Shown: piece by piece, positions 17,065 through 25,408 of the stretch
Position numbering within the stretch: the stretch's first letter is position 1
Layout: every line of letters begins with the position of its first letter
Assembly (NCBI RefSeq): GCF_001425085.1
Contig: NZ_LMDN01000002.1
Location: 741,555 to 805,554 of the forward strand
Length of the DNA: 64,000 bases
Reading direction: 5' to 3'
Origin: Leifsonia sp. Root4
GTDB taxonomy: Bacteria; Actinomycetota; Actinomycetes; Actinomycetales; Microbacteriaceae
Notes under the pieces: model-generated
What the model was told of the DNA's origin: nothing
The model's database searches: none
What the model saw: only the letters and a program-made list of their open reading frames with translations
Program-made: the position numbers and the translations under genes

Positions 17065-18261
17065 GTGCAAATGGTCGACATCAGCCGAGTCTCCGCGCTC
17101 GGAACCTCAGGCGCCAGTGAGCTGTTCCAGCTGCTGCGCGACGGGCAGCCGCGCACCCGCGCCGAGCTCGCGACGCTCACGGGGCTCGCCCGCTCGACGA
17201 TCGCGGCCCGGGTCGAGACACTGATGTCACTCGAGCTCATCTCCCCCGTCGGCGACGCTGCTTCGACCGGCGGCCGGCCGTCATCCCAGTTCGCACTCAA
17301 TCCCTCAGCCCGCGTCGTGCTGGCCGCCGACCTCGGCGCATCGCACGCGACGCTCGCCGCAACCGACCTGGCTGGCACCGTTCTCGGCGAGGTGCACCAG
17401 GCCATCGACATCGCGAGCGGCCCGGAGGCCGTGCTCGGCTGGATGGTGTCTGCGGCCAGAGAGCTGCTCGACCAGTTGGAGCGCCCGCACCACGACCTCA
17501 TCGCCATCGGTGTCGGCGTTCCCGGCCCGGTGCAGCACTCGACCGGGCGCCCCGTGAACCCGCCGATCATGCCCGGCTGGGATCGCTTCGACGTGCCCGG
17601 CTGGGTGCAGCAGCACCTCGAGGTGCCGGTTCTCGTCGACAACGACGTCAACATCATGGCCCTCGGCGAGCGCGCGTTTGCGTGGCCGAACAGCGAACAC
17701 CTCATGTTCGTCAAGGTGGCGACCGGCATCGGTGCCGGCGTCATCTCCGGCGGACTGCTGCAGCGCGGCGCCCAGGGCATCGCCGGCGACATCGGCCACG
17801 TTCAGGTGGCGCGCGGCGCCGGTGTGCCCTGCCACTGCGGCAATCGCGGATGTCTGGAGGCCCTGGCATCCGGCCCGGCCATCGCCAGGTCGCTGCGCGA
17901 GTCCGGCCTCGACGTGAGCACGGGGCGCGACGTCGTCGAACTCGTCAAGCGCGGCAACCTCGACGCCATCCAGGCCGTGCGCCAGGCCGGGCGCGACATC
18001 GGCGAGGTGCTGACCGCGGCCGTGAGCCTGATCAACCCGTCGGTCATCGCCATCGGCGGTTCCATGGCTCGAGCCGGAGAGCACCTCATCGCCGGCGTGC
18101 GCGAGGTCGTCTACACCCGGTCGATGCCGCTGGCCACGGAGCACCTGTCGATCGTGCAGAGCTCGGCGGCCGAGAACGCCGCGGTGCTCGGCGCCAGCAT
18201 GCTGGCGATTCACCACGCGCTCTCCCCTGAGGGTGTCGACGCCCTCGCCCCGCGCGCCTGA
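17065..18261 (+). CDS. ROK-family transcriptional regulator
   Basis: 398 residues from GTG 17065 (ATG 17071 also possible). An N-terminal winged HTH (about residues 12-75; RTRAELATLTGLARSTIAAR) is fused to a ROK sugar-kinase-like domain: phosphate-binding AADLGASHATLAATD, sugar/catalytic VDNDVNIMALGE (~191), GIGAGVISGG and the zinc motif CHCGNRGCLEAL (256-267). ROK regulators usually repress sugar operons and release DNA when they bind the sugar or its phosphate. It is transcribed away from the sugar operon, across a gap containing a nested palindrome, so it very likely controls that operon and itself. Confidence 0.93.
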   Translation: MQMVDISRVSALGTSGASELFQLLRDGQPRTRAELATLTGLARSTIAARVETLMSLELISPVGDAASTGGRPSSQFALNPSARVVLAADLGASHATLAATDLAGTVLGEVHQAIDIASGPEAVLGWMVSAARELLDQLERPHHDLIAIGVGVPGPVQHSTGRPVNPPIMPGWDRFDVPGWVQQHLEVPVLVDNDVNIMALGERAFAWPNSEHLMFVKVATGIGAGVISGGLLQRGAQGIAGDIGHVQVARGAGVPCHCGNRGCLEALASGPAIARSLRESGLDVSTGRDVVELVKRGNLDAIQAVRQAGRDIGEVLTAAVSLINPSVIAIGGSMARAGEHLIAGVREVVYTRSMPLATEHLSIVQSSAAENAAVLGASMLAIHHALSPEGVDALAPRA

Positions 18262-18286
18262 GCACCCGTACGTTCCAGCGCGTCGG

Positions 18287-18475
18287 CGTGTGTCAGGGCT
18301 TCGGGGCTGCCTCGTTCCTCGGCTGCTCCCTCGAGCCATCGTGAAAATGCACGCTGGCACGTGAGAAGGCACGCATCGTTCCTCGGCTGCTCCCTCGAGC
18401 CATCGTGAGAACGCACGTTGGCACGTGAGAATGCATGCTGGCTTGAGCAAGCGGGTCGACGAGGAACGAGGAGTC
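18287..18475. repeat. Dispersed palindromic repeats, family B (two units) in the 18262-18597 gap
   Basis: The 336-bp gap after the ROK gene holds two tandem, slightly diverged units. Each contains GTTCCTCGGCTGCTCCCTCG followed by AGCCATCGTGA and then a GCACGCTGGCACGTGAGAA-like segment. The right end carries an inverted relative (GACGAGGAACGAGGA). The units match 8628-8666 and 45900-46098. No gene is visible in this gap apart from the 5' region of the next CDS. Confidence 0.88.
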
Positions 18476-18597
18476 CCGCCTGCGAAGCCCCGAGCCCTCC
18501 CGCGAGACTGCCGCCCGGTCGAATTCGCACGGGGACGGCCACGGACTTTGCCGGGGCGGCGGTACGCAGTTCGCCACTCCCGGGAGAGAATGGACGG

Positions 18598-19335
18598 GTG
18601 AGTGATGCTGTGCTGGGCCTGTTCGACACCGATTCCGTCGGTGACTCCGAACCGGCGGCATCCATCGCCCCCTGCCTGACCCGCATCGTCGCCGACTCCG
18701 GTGACCGCGCCGCCTGGCTCTATGCCAGGGCCCGCGGCATCACCGCGACGGATGTCGCCAAGCTCTCGACCCCGCGGTCGATCCAGTCGGCTGCGCACGA
18801 GAAGCTCAATGGCTCGAACTTCGGCGGGAACTCCTGGACGGACCACGGCCGCACCCGCGAACCGGTCATTGCCGAGTGGGTGCGCCGCGAGCACGGCATC
18901 GAGCCGAGCTCGAGCCTGTTCCACGCCGCGGAGGAGCGGCTGCACCTGGCCACCCCGGACGGTATCGTCGTGCGCGACGGCGGCCGGGTCGAGCTCGCCG
19001 AGATCAAGACGACGAGCAAGGCGTGGCGCAGCATCCCGCGCGCCTACCTGCGCCAGGTCTGGTGGCAGCAGTACGTTCTCGGCGCCGAGCGCACGCTGGT
19101 CGTGTGGGAGCAGCACGAGAACTTTGTGCCGATCGGCGACGAGCCGCTCTCGCGCTGGGTCGACCGTGACGACGAGCAGATCGCCGCTCTCATCGGGCTC
19201 GCCGGACAGCTGGTCGACGAGTTGCGCGGCCGAACGGCCCGCAAGATGGAGGCCGCCGCCGCGGCATCCGCCCGGGCCGCCCGCGCCGCCGAGGCCCGCG
19301 AGCTCTACGGGCCCGGCGCTCTCTACGTTCCCTAG
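18598..19335 (+). CDS. YqaJ-like PD-(D/E)XK nuclease / recombinase-type exonuclease
   Basis: 245 residues from GTG 18598, preceded by GGGAGAGAA. The lambda-exonuclease/YqaJ fold is readable: GITATDVAKL (~47-56), GGNSWTDHGRTREPVIAEWV with the conserved Glu88, ATPDGIV with Asp121, and AEIKTTSK with Glu135 and Lys137. All four catalytic positions are present. Phage members digest DNA 5'-3' for recombination, but no phage genes are near, and chromosomal copies like this are common in actinobacteria with unknown role. The C-terminal ~40 residues are an Ala/Arg-rich helix. Confidence 0.85.
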   Translation: MSDAVLGLFDTDSVGDSEPAASIAPCLTRIVADSGDRAAWLYARARGITATDVAKLSTPRSIQSAAHEKLNGSNFGGNSWTDHGRTREPVIAEWVRREHGIEPSSSLFHAAEERLHLATPDGIVVRDGGRVELAEIKTTSKAWRSIPRAYLRQVWWQQYVLGAERTLVVWEQHENFVPIGDEPLSRWVDRDDEQIAALIGLAGQLVDELRGRTARKMEAAAAASARAARAAEARELYGPGALYVP

Positions 19336-19441
19336 TTGAGCAACAAACCCGATTCGACACGCGACGGCGCCGCACGTTGAAGGCGTGGCGCTTGCGCGAC
19401 ATGCATTCTCAGGCTCGCTAGCGAAGCCCGGGCGGCCCTGT

Positions 19442-19486
19442 ACGATCTGCAGAGCAGACAAGCCCAGGAGGAACGGGGCAGATCGT
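19442..19486. promoter_or_regulatory. 9-bp inverted repeat upstream of the acyltransferase gene
   Basis: ACGATCTGC (19442-19450) and GCAGATCGT (19478-19486) are perfect inverted copies 27 bp apart. They lie 33-77 bp before the ATG of the acyltransferase. An AGGAGG lies between the arms (~19466-19471) but no start codon follows at the right distance. It could be an operator or a leader stem-loop. Confidence 0.4.
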
Positions 19487-19518
19487 CGAGCTGCAAGATC
19501 TACAGCAAGGCGAGTCTC

Positions 19519-21648
19519 ATGAATCCACTGGGCGCTACAGCGAGCGCATCAGCAGTTCCGACCCCGAGCACAGCAACCCGCGGCATAGTGCGCCCTGCCG
19601 GGCCCACCCGCACTGACATTCAGGCTTTGCGGGCGATCGCAGTGCTCTCGGTGCTGCTATATCACCTTTGGCCGACTCGCCTCACGGGTGGATACGTTGG
19701 TGTCGATGTCTTCTTCGTAATCAGCGGCTTCCTCATCACAGGGCATCTTCTTCGAGAGTTCGAAGCAACTGGAACGGTGCGAGTTGGGCGATTCTGGGCA
19801 GCCCGCGCCCGCAGGCTGCTCCCCGCATCGCTTCTCGTTCTTCTGATGAGCGCGATCGGCACAATTCTGCTCGTGCCGGTGGGCCTATGGGAGCGCTTTC
19901 TGGCGGAAATCGGGGCTTCGGCGCTGTACGTCCAGAACTGGTTCCTCGCCGCACTGTCAATCGACTACCTCGGGGCCACTGCGGCGGCCTCGCCGGTTCA
20001 GCATTTTTGGACGCTCTCCGTCGAGGAACAGTTCTACTTTGCACTTCCCTTGCTTGTAGTGCTCGCGGCCTGGGCCTCGCGTGGCTTGAACCAACCACGC
20101 CGGGGCGTTTTGCTCGCAGCGGTCAGCGTCGTGACCGTGGGCTCCTTCGCCTACAGCGTCGTGTTCACACCAATCTCAAGCGCGGCCTACTTCTCGACGG
20201 GCACCCGCGCCTGGGAGTTCGGGCTAGGGGCACTTGCGGCATTCCTCCCCGTGCTCGCCTGGCGCCGATCACTGATCGCAGCAATCGGCCTCGTAGCTAT
20301 TCTCGCGAGTGCCGTGGTATTCACCAGCGCGACGCCCTTCCCGGGGACCGCTGCGCTTTTGCCTGCTGGCGGCGCCGCGCTCATTGTGTGGGCCGGCCGA
20401 GACACGTTCCTCGCAAAACTCGGCGCAGTCAAGTCTGTCGCCATGCTCGGCCGCACTTCCTACGCGATCTATCTTTGGCACTGGCCGCTCATCGTCCTTC
20501 TTCCGTTCGCAACGGGCACCCCTCTCACCGGGACACAGAAGGTTGCGATCATCCTTGTGACGCTCGGCCTAGCTTGGGTGTCGACAAAATACTGGGAAGA
20601 TCCGATCCGATTCTCCCCGCGCCTTCTCGGTGGCCGCAGCCCGCGAACTGTCGCCCGCTGGAGCGTGATTGGCATGGTGGTCGTCCTTACAGTTTCCGGC
20701 GGGTCGCTGGTCATTCACAAGTACGTCGAGGCTTCAGAACGCGCTGCAGCGTCTGCTGAGATTGCGGCAGCGATGGCCTCGGAGTGCTTCGGGGCTGCCG
20801 CGATGGACCCGTCAATCCAACCCTGCGTCCCGCCTGAGCCGTCCGTATTCGTTCCGTCGCTGGTCGGCCTGGAGTCGAACGACGATAATCGGGGCGATTG
20901 TTGGTCAACACGCGGATTGTCGCAGTTCAATTTGTGCTCGTTGGGACCGGAGCTGGGCTATTCGAAACACCTCTTGGTTCTGGGCGACTCACACTCGAAT
21001 ACCTTGATCGGCGCCTACCAGCGCATTGCGGATGAGCGCGGCTGGCGCATCGATGTCGCCGGACACTCCGGCTGCTACTTGACCACGGCAACCCTCAACG
21101 CGCATGACAAATCGGGTCGAGATGCTTGCGATTTCTGGCGCGCTGCGGCGCTGGATCTGGTGAGTTCCACGGCCGACTTCGACGCGATCGTTGTGACGCG
21201 ATCGTCGACCATGAGCATTGCATCACCCGAGGGGAAGGAGACGGCGGACGCGGCTCAAGTCAACGGCCTCGTCGAAGCATGGAACTCTCGCGCGAACCCC
21301 GATACGCCCATAATCGCGATCCTGGACAATCCCGAGTTACCCAGCGCCGCATACAGGTGTCTTGAACAGCACGGTCCTCAGAATGTCGAGGCCTGCGGTT
21401 CGCCCCGATCGAAGGTGCTGCAATACGACCTCCAGCGAGATGCGGCCGAAAGCGTTTCCAACGCGCATCTAATCGATCTCACCGATTTCTATTGCGATGC
21501 GGACCGTTGCGAAGCGGTCATCGGTGGCGCGGTCGTCTATCGCCCAGACGGCAACCACCTGACTGCGGCATTCGCGCGCACTCTGGCCCCGTACCTCGGA
21601 GGCAAAATTGACGAAATCCTGACAGCGGAGGGCGCGGCAAGCGAGTAA
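19519..21648 (+). CDS. Acyltransferase-3 / SGNH O-acetyltransferase (OafA-like)
   Basis: 709 residues from ATG 19519. A ~35-residue polar leader is followed by the acyltransferase-3 domain (TDIQALRAIAVLSVLLYHLW, VDVFFVISGFLITGHLLR, FWAARARRLLPAS, FWTLSVEEQFYFALPLL, YAIYLWHWPLIVLLP) and, from about residue 420, an SGNH domain with VLGDSHSNTL and DGNHLTAAFARTLAPYL. The architecture matches 4318-6474 and the left-edge gene, yet it lies more than 10 kb away among unrelated genes. Its base composition looks less GC-rich than its neighbours. It may have been moved from the polysaccharide locus or acquired separately. Confidence 0.93.
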   Translation: MNPLGATASASAVPTPSTATRGIVRPAGPTRTDIQALRAIAVLSVLLYHLWPTRLTGGYVGVDVFFVISGFLITGHLLREFEATGTVRVGRFWAARARRLLPASLLVLLMSAIGTILLVPVGLWERFLAEIGASALYVQNWFLAALSIDYLGATAAASPVQHFWTLSVEEQFYFALPLLVVLAAWASRGLNQPRRGVLLAAVSVVTVGSFAYSVVFTPISSAAYFSTGTRAWEFGLGALAAFLPVLAWRRSLIAAIGLVAILASAVVFTSATPFPGTAALLPAGGAALIVWAGRDTFLAKLGAVKSVAMLGRTSYAIYLWHWPLIVLLPFATGTPLTGTQKVAIILVTLGLAWVSTKYWEDPIRFSPRLLGGRSPRTVARWSVIGMVVVLTVSGGSLVIHKYVEASERAAASAEIAAAMASECFGAAAMDPSIQPCVPPEPSVFVPSLVGLESNDDNRGDCWSTRGLSQFNLCSLGPELGYSKHLLVLGDSHSNTLIGAYQRIADERGWRIDVAGHSGCYLTTATLNAHDKSGRDACDFWRAAALDLVSSTADFDAIVVTRSSTMSIASPEGKETADAAQVNGLVEAWNSRANPDTPIIAILDNPELPSAAYRCLEQHGPQNVEACGSPRSKVLQYDLQRDAAESVSNAHLIDLTDFYCDADRCEAVIGGAVVYRPDGNHLTAAFARTLAPYLGGKIDEILTAEGAASE

Positions 21649-21712
21649 TACCGGTCACAATGGGAAGTGGACCACGCTCGCCGGACCACCCAGATGAGGA
21701 GCCACTGGCAGC

Positions 21713-22516
21713 ATGACCACGATTCTGTTGCACGGCCTCGGAGCCGACCGACACCAGCCGTTGGGGCTCTTCTCCCCCGTGCTGACCGCGACATCGTCGT
21801 CCACGGGCGCGCCAGCCGTGATCGCCCTGGACGTGCGGGCCCACGGCGACTCACCGCTCCTCGGAGCGTCTGCCGACTTCGCTCTCGATGCGCTCGCCCA
21901 CGAGCTCGCGGCGTCTGTCACCGCGGTCACCGGCGGCACGGCGGCCGAATCGGAACCCGTCACCCTGATCGGGATCTCGATGGGCGCCGCACTCGCGCTG
22001 CGGATCGCACTCGGCGAGATGCTGCCGGTGCGGCGGGCCGTGTTCGTGCGGCCGGCGTTCACGAGCGAGTCGCTGCCGCCGAATCTGCGGGCCTTCCCGG
22101 TGATCGCCGAGTTGCTCGCGCGGTTCGGGCCGGCTGAGGGCGCCGCCGTCTTCCAGGAGACGTCGCTGTACCAGCACGTCGCTGCCGCATCGCCCGTCGG
22201 CGCCCGCGGCCTGCTCGCCCAGTTCACGGCGCCGGATGCCGCGGCCCGCGCCGTGCGTCTGAGCGAGATTCCGCGCAACAGGGCCTATCGCGACCCGGCC
22301 GAGCTCGCCGTCCTCGCGACGCGCGGGGTTCCCGCGCTCGTTGTGGCCGCACCGCGGGACCCCGTGCACCCGGTGACGGTGGCCGAGGAGTGGGCGGCCG
22401 GACTCGGCGCGCCGCTGCTGCACGTGCCGGCTCGCGACGACGGGCAGCCGGCGCAGACCGCCGCGCTGCGCGCCGGGGTGGCCCGCTGGCTGAACGGCGA
22501 GCGACTGAACGACTGA
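21713..22516 (+). CDS. Alpha/beta hydrolase
   Basis: 267 residues. Alpha/beta-hydrolase fold: oxyanion-region ILLHGLGADRHQP at the N-terminus, strand VIALDVRAHGDSPLLG, nucleophile elbow LIGISMGAALALR (Ser in G-x-S-x-G) and an acid/His end VVAAPRDPVHPVTVAEEW followed by ARDDGQPAQT. The usual catalytic His is expected near the end, where DDGQP occupies the place; the His of PVHP may serve instead, so activity is not certain. Substrate unknown. It ends before a strong hairpin that also terminates the convergent peptidase gene. Confidence 0.8.
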   Translation: MTTILLHGLGADRHQPLGLFSPVLTATSSSTGAPAVIALDVRAHGDSPLLGASADFALDALAHELAASVTAVTGGTAAESEPVTLIGISMGAALALRIALGEMLPVRRAVFVRPAFTSESLPPNLRAFPVIAELLARFGPAEGAAVFQETSLYQHVAAASPVGARGLLAQFTAPDAAARAVRLSEIPRNRAYRDPAELAVLATRGVPALVVAAPRDPVHPVTVAEEWAAGLGAPLLHVPARDDGQPAQTAALRAGVARWLNGERLND

Positions 22517-22544
22517 ACGGCCGACCGGCCGAGTGGCATGAGTA

Positions 22545-22579
22545 CAGGCCCGGCCCCGCCGTGGCGGGAACCGGGCCTG
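22545..22579. terminator. Bidirectional hairpin between convergent genes
   Basis: CAGGCCCGG (22545-22553) pairs perfectly with CCGGGCCTG (22571-22579), and inside it CCCGCC pairs with GGCGGG around a GT loop. It lies between two genes that converge and is followed on the plus side by TCGTTATT. It fits a shared transcription terminator. Confidence 0.7.
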
Positions 22580-22588
22580 CTCGTTATT

Positions 22589-22616
22589 GCTGTGCGCTGT
22601 GCGCTGTGCGCTGTGC
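22589..22616. repeat. Four tandem copies of GCTGTGC
   Basis: Four exact 7-bp units at 22589-22616, followed by diverged units (TCGGTGC, TCAGCGC, TCAGCGC) up to 22637. It lies just downstream of the M28 peptidase stop codon. Confidence 0.85.
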
Positions 22617-22638
22617 TCGGTGCTCAGCGCTCAGCGCG

Positions 22639-24216
22639 TTAGCGGATCAGCTTGCTGCCCCAGTAGTCGAGGCTGTTCACGTCGATCTGCGCCGACTTGG
22701 CCATGCGGCTTCCGTCTTCGAAGAAGCCGGTCTTGCTGACAGCCAGCGTCATGACCGAGTGGGCCGTCGCGTCGCCGAGCTCGTTGAGCGCGGCGGTGCT
22801 GAGGTTGTTGATCGTGTCACAGGCCTGGTGGTAGCAGGGGTCGTACGGGGCCCCGGCCGTGCCGCCGTAAACAGCGGCCTCCTCCTCGGTCTTCAGGCCC
22901 TCCGCACCGCTGAACAGCCCGCCGGCGGGAATGCCGACAGCGATGAACGGGCCGTAGTCGGAGCGCCCGTCGAACGCGGTCGGCTCACTGGCGAGACCCA
23001 CGGACGCGAAGTAGTCGGTGAAGACCGCCTCGATCTGTGCGGATCCGGGAGGACCACCGATCCCCTCGGGGTCGGCCGAGCCGTCGCCGTCGTAGACGAA
23101 GCGGACGTAGTTGGTCGACCCGAGCATGTCGAAGTTCAGGTTCGCGTAGATCGTCGACAGCTGCTCATCGCTGAGGGTGTCGACGTAGTGCGTCGAACCC
23201 AGCAGGTTGTTCTCCTCCGCGCCCCAGAAGGCGAAGCGGAGCTGCTGCTGCGGCTTGATGTTGAGGTTCGCCATCTGGATGGCGGTCTCGAGGATCGTCG
23301 CCGTTCCGCTGCCGTTGTCGTTGATGCCAGGTCCGACCAGCACCGAGTCGAGGTGAGCCCCGACGACGATGACCTTGCCTGGATCGCCCTTCTTGGAGTC
23401 GGCCAGAACATTCGTGGTCGTGCGCGTCTCCGAGATCGTCGAGGTGCTCACCGCGACGATGGTCGGCCCGGCCAGGGAGGCCTCGTAGAGCGCGACACCG
23501 TCCGCGTAGCTCAGCCCGACGACGGGCACCGCTGCCGGAACGCCGAGAGTGACGCCGGCGAGCAGTTCGGTGCGCCCGGGGTTGCCCTCGTTGAACATCG
23601 CGACCGCGTCGTAGCCGGCCGCGACCGCATTGGCGACCTTCTCCTCGAAGGTGCACGTACCGCGCTGGATGAGTGCGACCTCAGGCTCCGTTGCGGATGC
23701 CGGAACGAAGTCCTCCGGCAGGCATCCGGATGCCGAGCTCGGGGTCGGCGTGGCCGGGATCACGACGTTGAGCGTCGGCACGATGGCGCCGGTCACATCA
23801 CCGCTGCCCGAGTACTCGAGCGTTGAGACCTCGTAGTCGGCGGGGTTCGGGGAGACCTGGCTGAGCGATGCAGCCCCGGTCTCTTCGTAGTAGGGGAAGT
23901 CGAACGGCTGCGAGGTGACCGTGTAGCCGGCCTTGCGCAGCTGATCGCTGACGTATGCGGCAGATGCGTCGTAGCCGGGCGTGCCCGATGCGCGCGTTCC
24001 GCCGTTGTTGTTCGCGATGCGCTGCAGGGCGCGTTCGTGTTGCAGGATTCCGCTGACGGTGACCGCCTTGAGCAGCTTCGCGGTGCTGGGGCCGCCGTTG
24101 CCATTGCCGTTTCCGTTATTGCCGTTCCCGTTGCCGCCGGCCAGGGCCGGGGTCGCCGGAACCAGCACGACCGCGGCCAGCACGAGGCTGGCGAGCGCCA
24201 TTGCTCTTTTTTGCAC
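22639..24216 (-). CDS. Secreted M28-family zinc aminopeptidase with PA domain
   Basis: 525 residues from GTG 24216, which has a GAAGGAGAC ribosome-binding site. A Sec signal peptide (about residues 1-27, MALASLVLAAVVLVPATPALA) is followed by a short Gly/Asn repeat. A protease-associated domain (~130-230; VALIQRGTCTFEEKVANAVA) precedes the peptidase domain. Zinc ligands and catalytic residues are readable: VVGAHLDSVLVGPGINDNGS (His and Asp, ~287), FWGAEENNLLGS (Glu-Glu, ~331), NFDMLGS, and CYHQACDT (His, ~462). It resembles Streptomyces-type extracellular leucyl aminopeptidases that release amino acids for uptake. Lack of a sortase or membrane anchor suggests release to the medium. Confidence 0.93.
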   Translation of the reverse strand: MQKRAMALASLVLAAVVLVPATPALAGGNGNGNNGNGNGNGGPSTAKLLKAVTVSGILQHERALQRIANNNGGTRASGTPGYDASAAYVSDQLRKAGYTVTSQPFDFPYYEETGAASLSQVSPNPADYEVSTLEYSGSGDVTGAIVPTLNVVIPATPTPSSASGCLPEDFVPASATEPEVALIQRGTCTFEEKVANAVAAGYDAVAMFNEGNPGRTELLAGVTLGVPAAVPVVGLSYADGVALYEASLAGPTIVAVSTSTISETRTTTNVLADSKKGDPGKVIVVGAHLDSVLVGPGINDNGSGTATILETAIQMANLNIKPQQQLRFAFWGAEENNLLGSTHYVDTLSDEQLSTIYANLNFDMLGSTNYVRFVYDGDGSADPEGIGGPPGSAQIEAVFTDYFASVGLASEPTAFDGRSDYGPFIAVGIPAGGLFSGAEGLKTEEEAAVYGGTAGAPYDPCYHQACDTINNLSTAALNELGDATAHSVMTLAVSKTGFFEDGSRMAKSAQIDVNSLDYWGSKLIR

Positions 24217-24391
24217 GATGTCTCCTTCGAGATGTGGCCCCTGTTTGGGGCACGTGTACGAGGTTCGCGCACCCCGACCGCCGACGGTGAGACTCGTTAC
24301 CACATCGTTATAGTTGCGCTGCCTCCGTGCGCCGCTGCCGCAGCGGGATCGAAGAGATGGCACAGTGGTCAGAGACAGCGAGGAGCACAGG

Positions 24392-25408
24392 ATGTCGCAG
24401 CAGAACACCGCACCAACCGCCGACGGCAGAGCGATTCCGAGCAGCATGCGGGCGGCCGTGATCGACAGGCTCGGGCCGGCCGAGCTGCTGCACATGGCCG
24501 AGGTCCCCGTCCCCGTGCGCGTCAGCGACGAGGTTCTCGTGCGAGTCATCGCTGCGGCGGTCAACCCCATCGATGCGAAGACGAGGGCCGGCCGCGGGGT
24601 CGCCGCCGCCATCACCGCGTATCCGCTGGTGCTCGGTCTCGACTTCGCCGGGATCATCGAACAGGTGCCGTACGCCGCGCACCCGCTCCAGCCGGGCGAC
24701 CCCGTCTACGGCATGGGCCGGGTTCCCCGCGCGGGCGGCAGCTACGCCGAGTACATCACGGTGCCGTCGATGAGCGTCGCACCGAAGCCGGCCACCCTTG
24801 ATTTCGCCGAGGCGGCCGCCGTTCCCGTCGCGGCGCTCACCGCGTGGGGCATGGTCGTTGAGGTGGCGAAGGCCCACCAGGGCCAGCGGATTCTCGTGCA
24901 CGCCGGCGCGGGCGGGGTCGGCCATTTCGCCGTGCAGTTCGCCCGATTCTTCGGCGCCGACGTCGCCGCGACCTGCTCGGCCGAGAATGCCGACTTCGTG
25001 CGCGGACTCGGCGCCGACACCGTCATCGACTACCGCAGCGAGCGTTTTGAGGATGTCGTGAACGACGTCGACGTCGTGATCGACCTGATCGGCAATGTGC
25101 ACGCAGACACGGGCACGCGTTCACTCGACGTGCTCCGCCCCGGCGGGCTGCTCGTCAACGCGCCGACCGGCAGCTGGCCGAGCATGGTCGCGGATGCCGC
25201 AGCGCGCGGCATCCGCGCCACCGGCTTCAACACCTCGCCGGACGCCCGCACACTGGCCGTGATCACGCGGCTGATCGAGCAGGGTCAGGTGCGCCCGCAC
25301 GTCGACCGCGTGTTCCCGCTCGCGGAGGCCGCCGAGGCGCACCGCGTGCAGGAGGCCGGCCACGTGCGCGGCAAGCTCGTCCTGCAGGTCGACGACACCG
25401 TCCAGTGA
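24392..25408 (+). CDS. NADP-dependent zinc-independent oxidoreductase (MDR / quinone reductase-like)
   Basis: 338 residues from ATG 24392, with an upstream GAGGAG. Medium-chain dehydrogenase/reductase of the quinone-oxidoreductase type: GroES-like domain (VNPIDAKTRAGRG, LGLDFAGIIE, GDPVYGMGR), then Rossmann motif HAGAGGVGHFAVQFARFFGA, then ADTVIDYRSE and LRPGGLLVNAPT. Zinc-binding Cys residues are absent, as expected for this branch. It probably reduces quinones or enones with NADPH. Its stop overlaps the GTG start of the photolyase gene by 4 bp, so the two are co-translated. Confidence 0.9.
   Translation: MSQQNTAPTADGRAIPSSMRAAVIDRLGPAELLHMAEVPVPVRVSDEVLVRVIAAAVNPIDAKTRAGRGVAAAITAYPLVLGLDFAGIIEQVPYAAHPLQPGDPVYGMGRVPRAGGSYAEYITVPSMSVAPKPATLDFAEAAAVPVAALTAWGMVVEVAKAHQGQRILVHAGAGGVGHFAVQFARFFGADVAATCSAENADFVRGLGADTVIDYRSERFEDVVNDVDVVIDLIGNVHADTGTRSLDVLRPGGLLVNAPTGSWPSMVADAAARGIRATGFNTSPDARTLAVITRLIEQGQVRPHVDRVFPLAEAAEAHRVQEAGHVRGKLVLQVDDTVQ

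Noticed and set aside
18598..19335. YqaJ-like nuclease as a sign of a prophage or defence island
   Set aside because: No integrase, capsid, recombinase partner or other defence gene lies nearby, and stand-alone chromosomal copies are common in actinobacteria.
17305..19461. A 718-codon minus-strand frame opposite the ROK and YqaJ-like genes
   Set aside because: It runs through the dispersed repeats at 18287-18475 and has no homology-like blocks; the plus-strand genes have full catalytic motifs.
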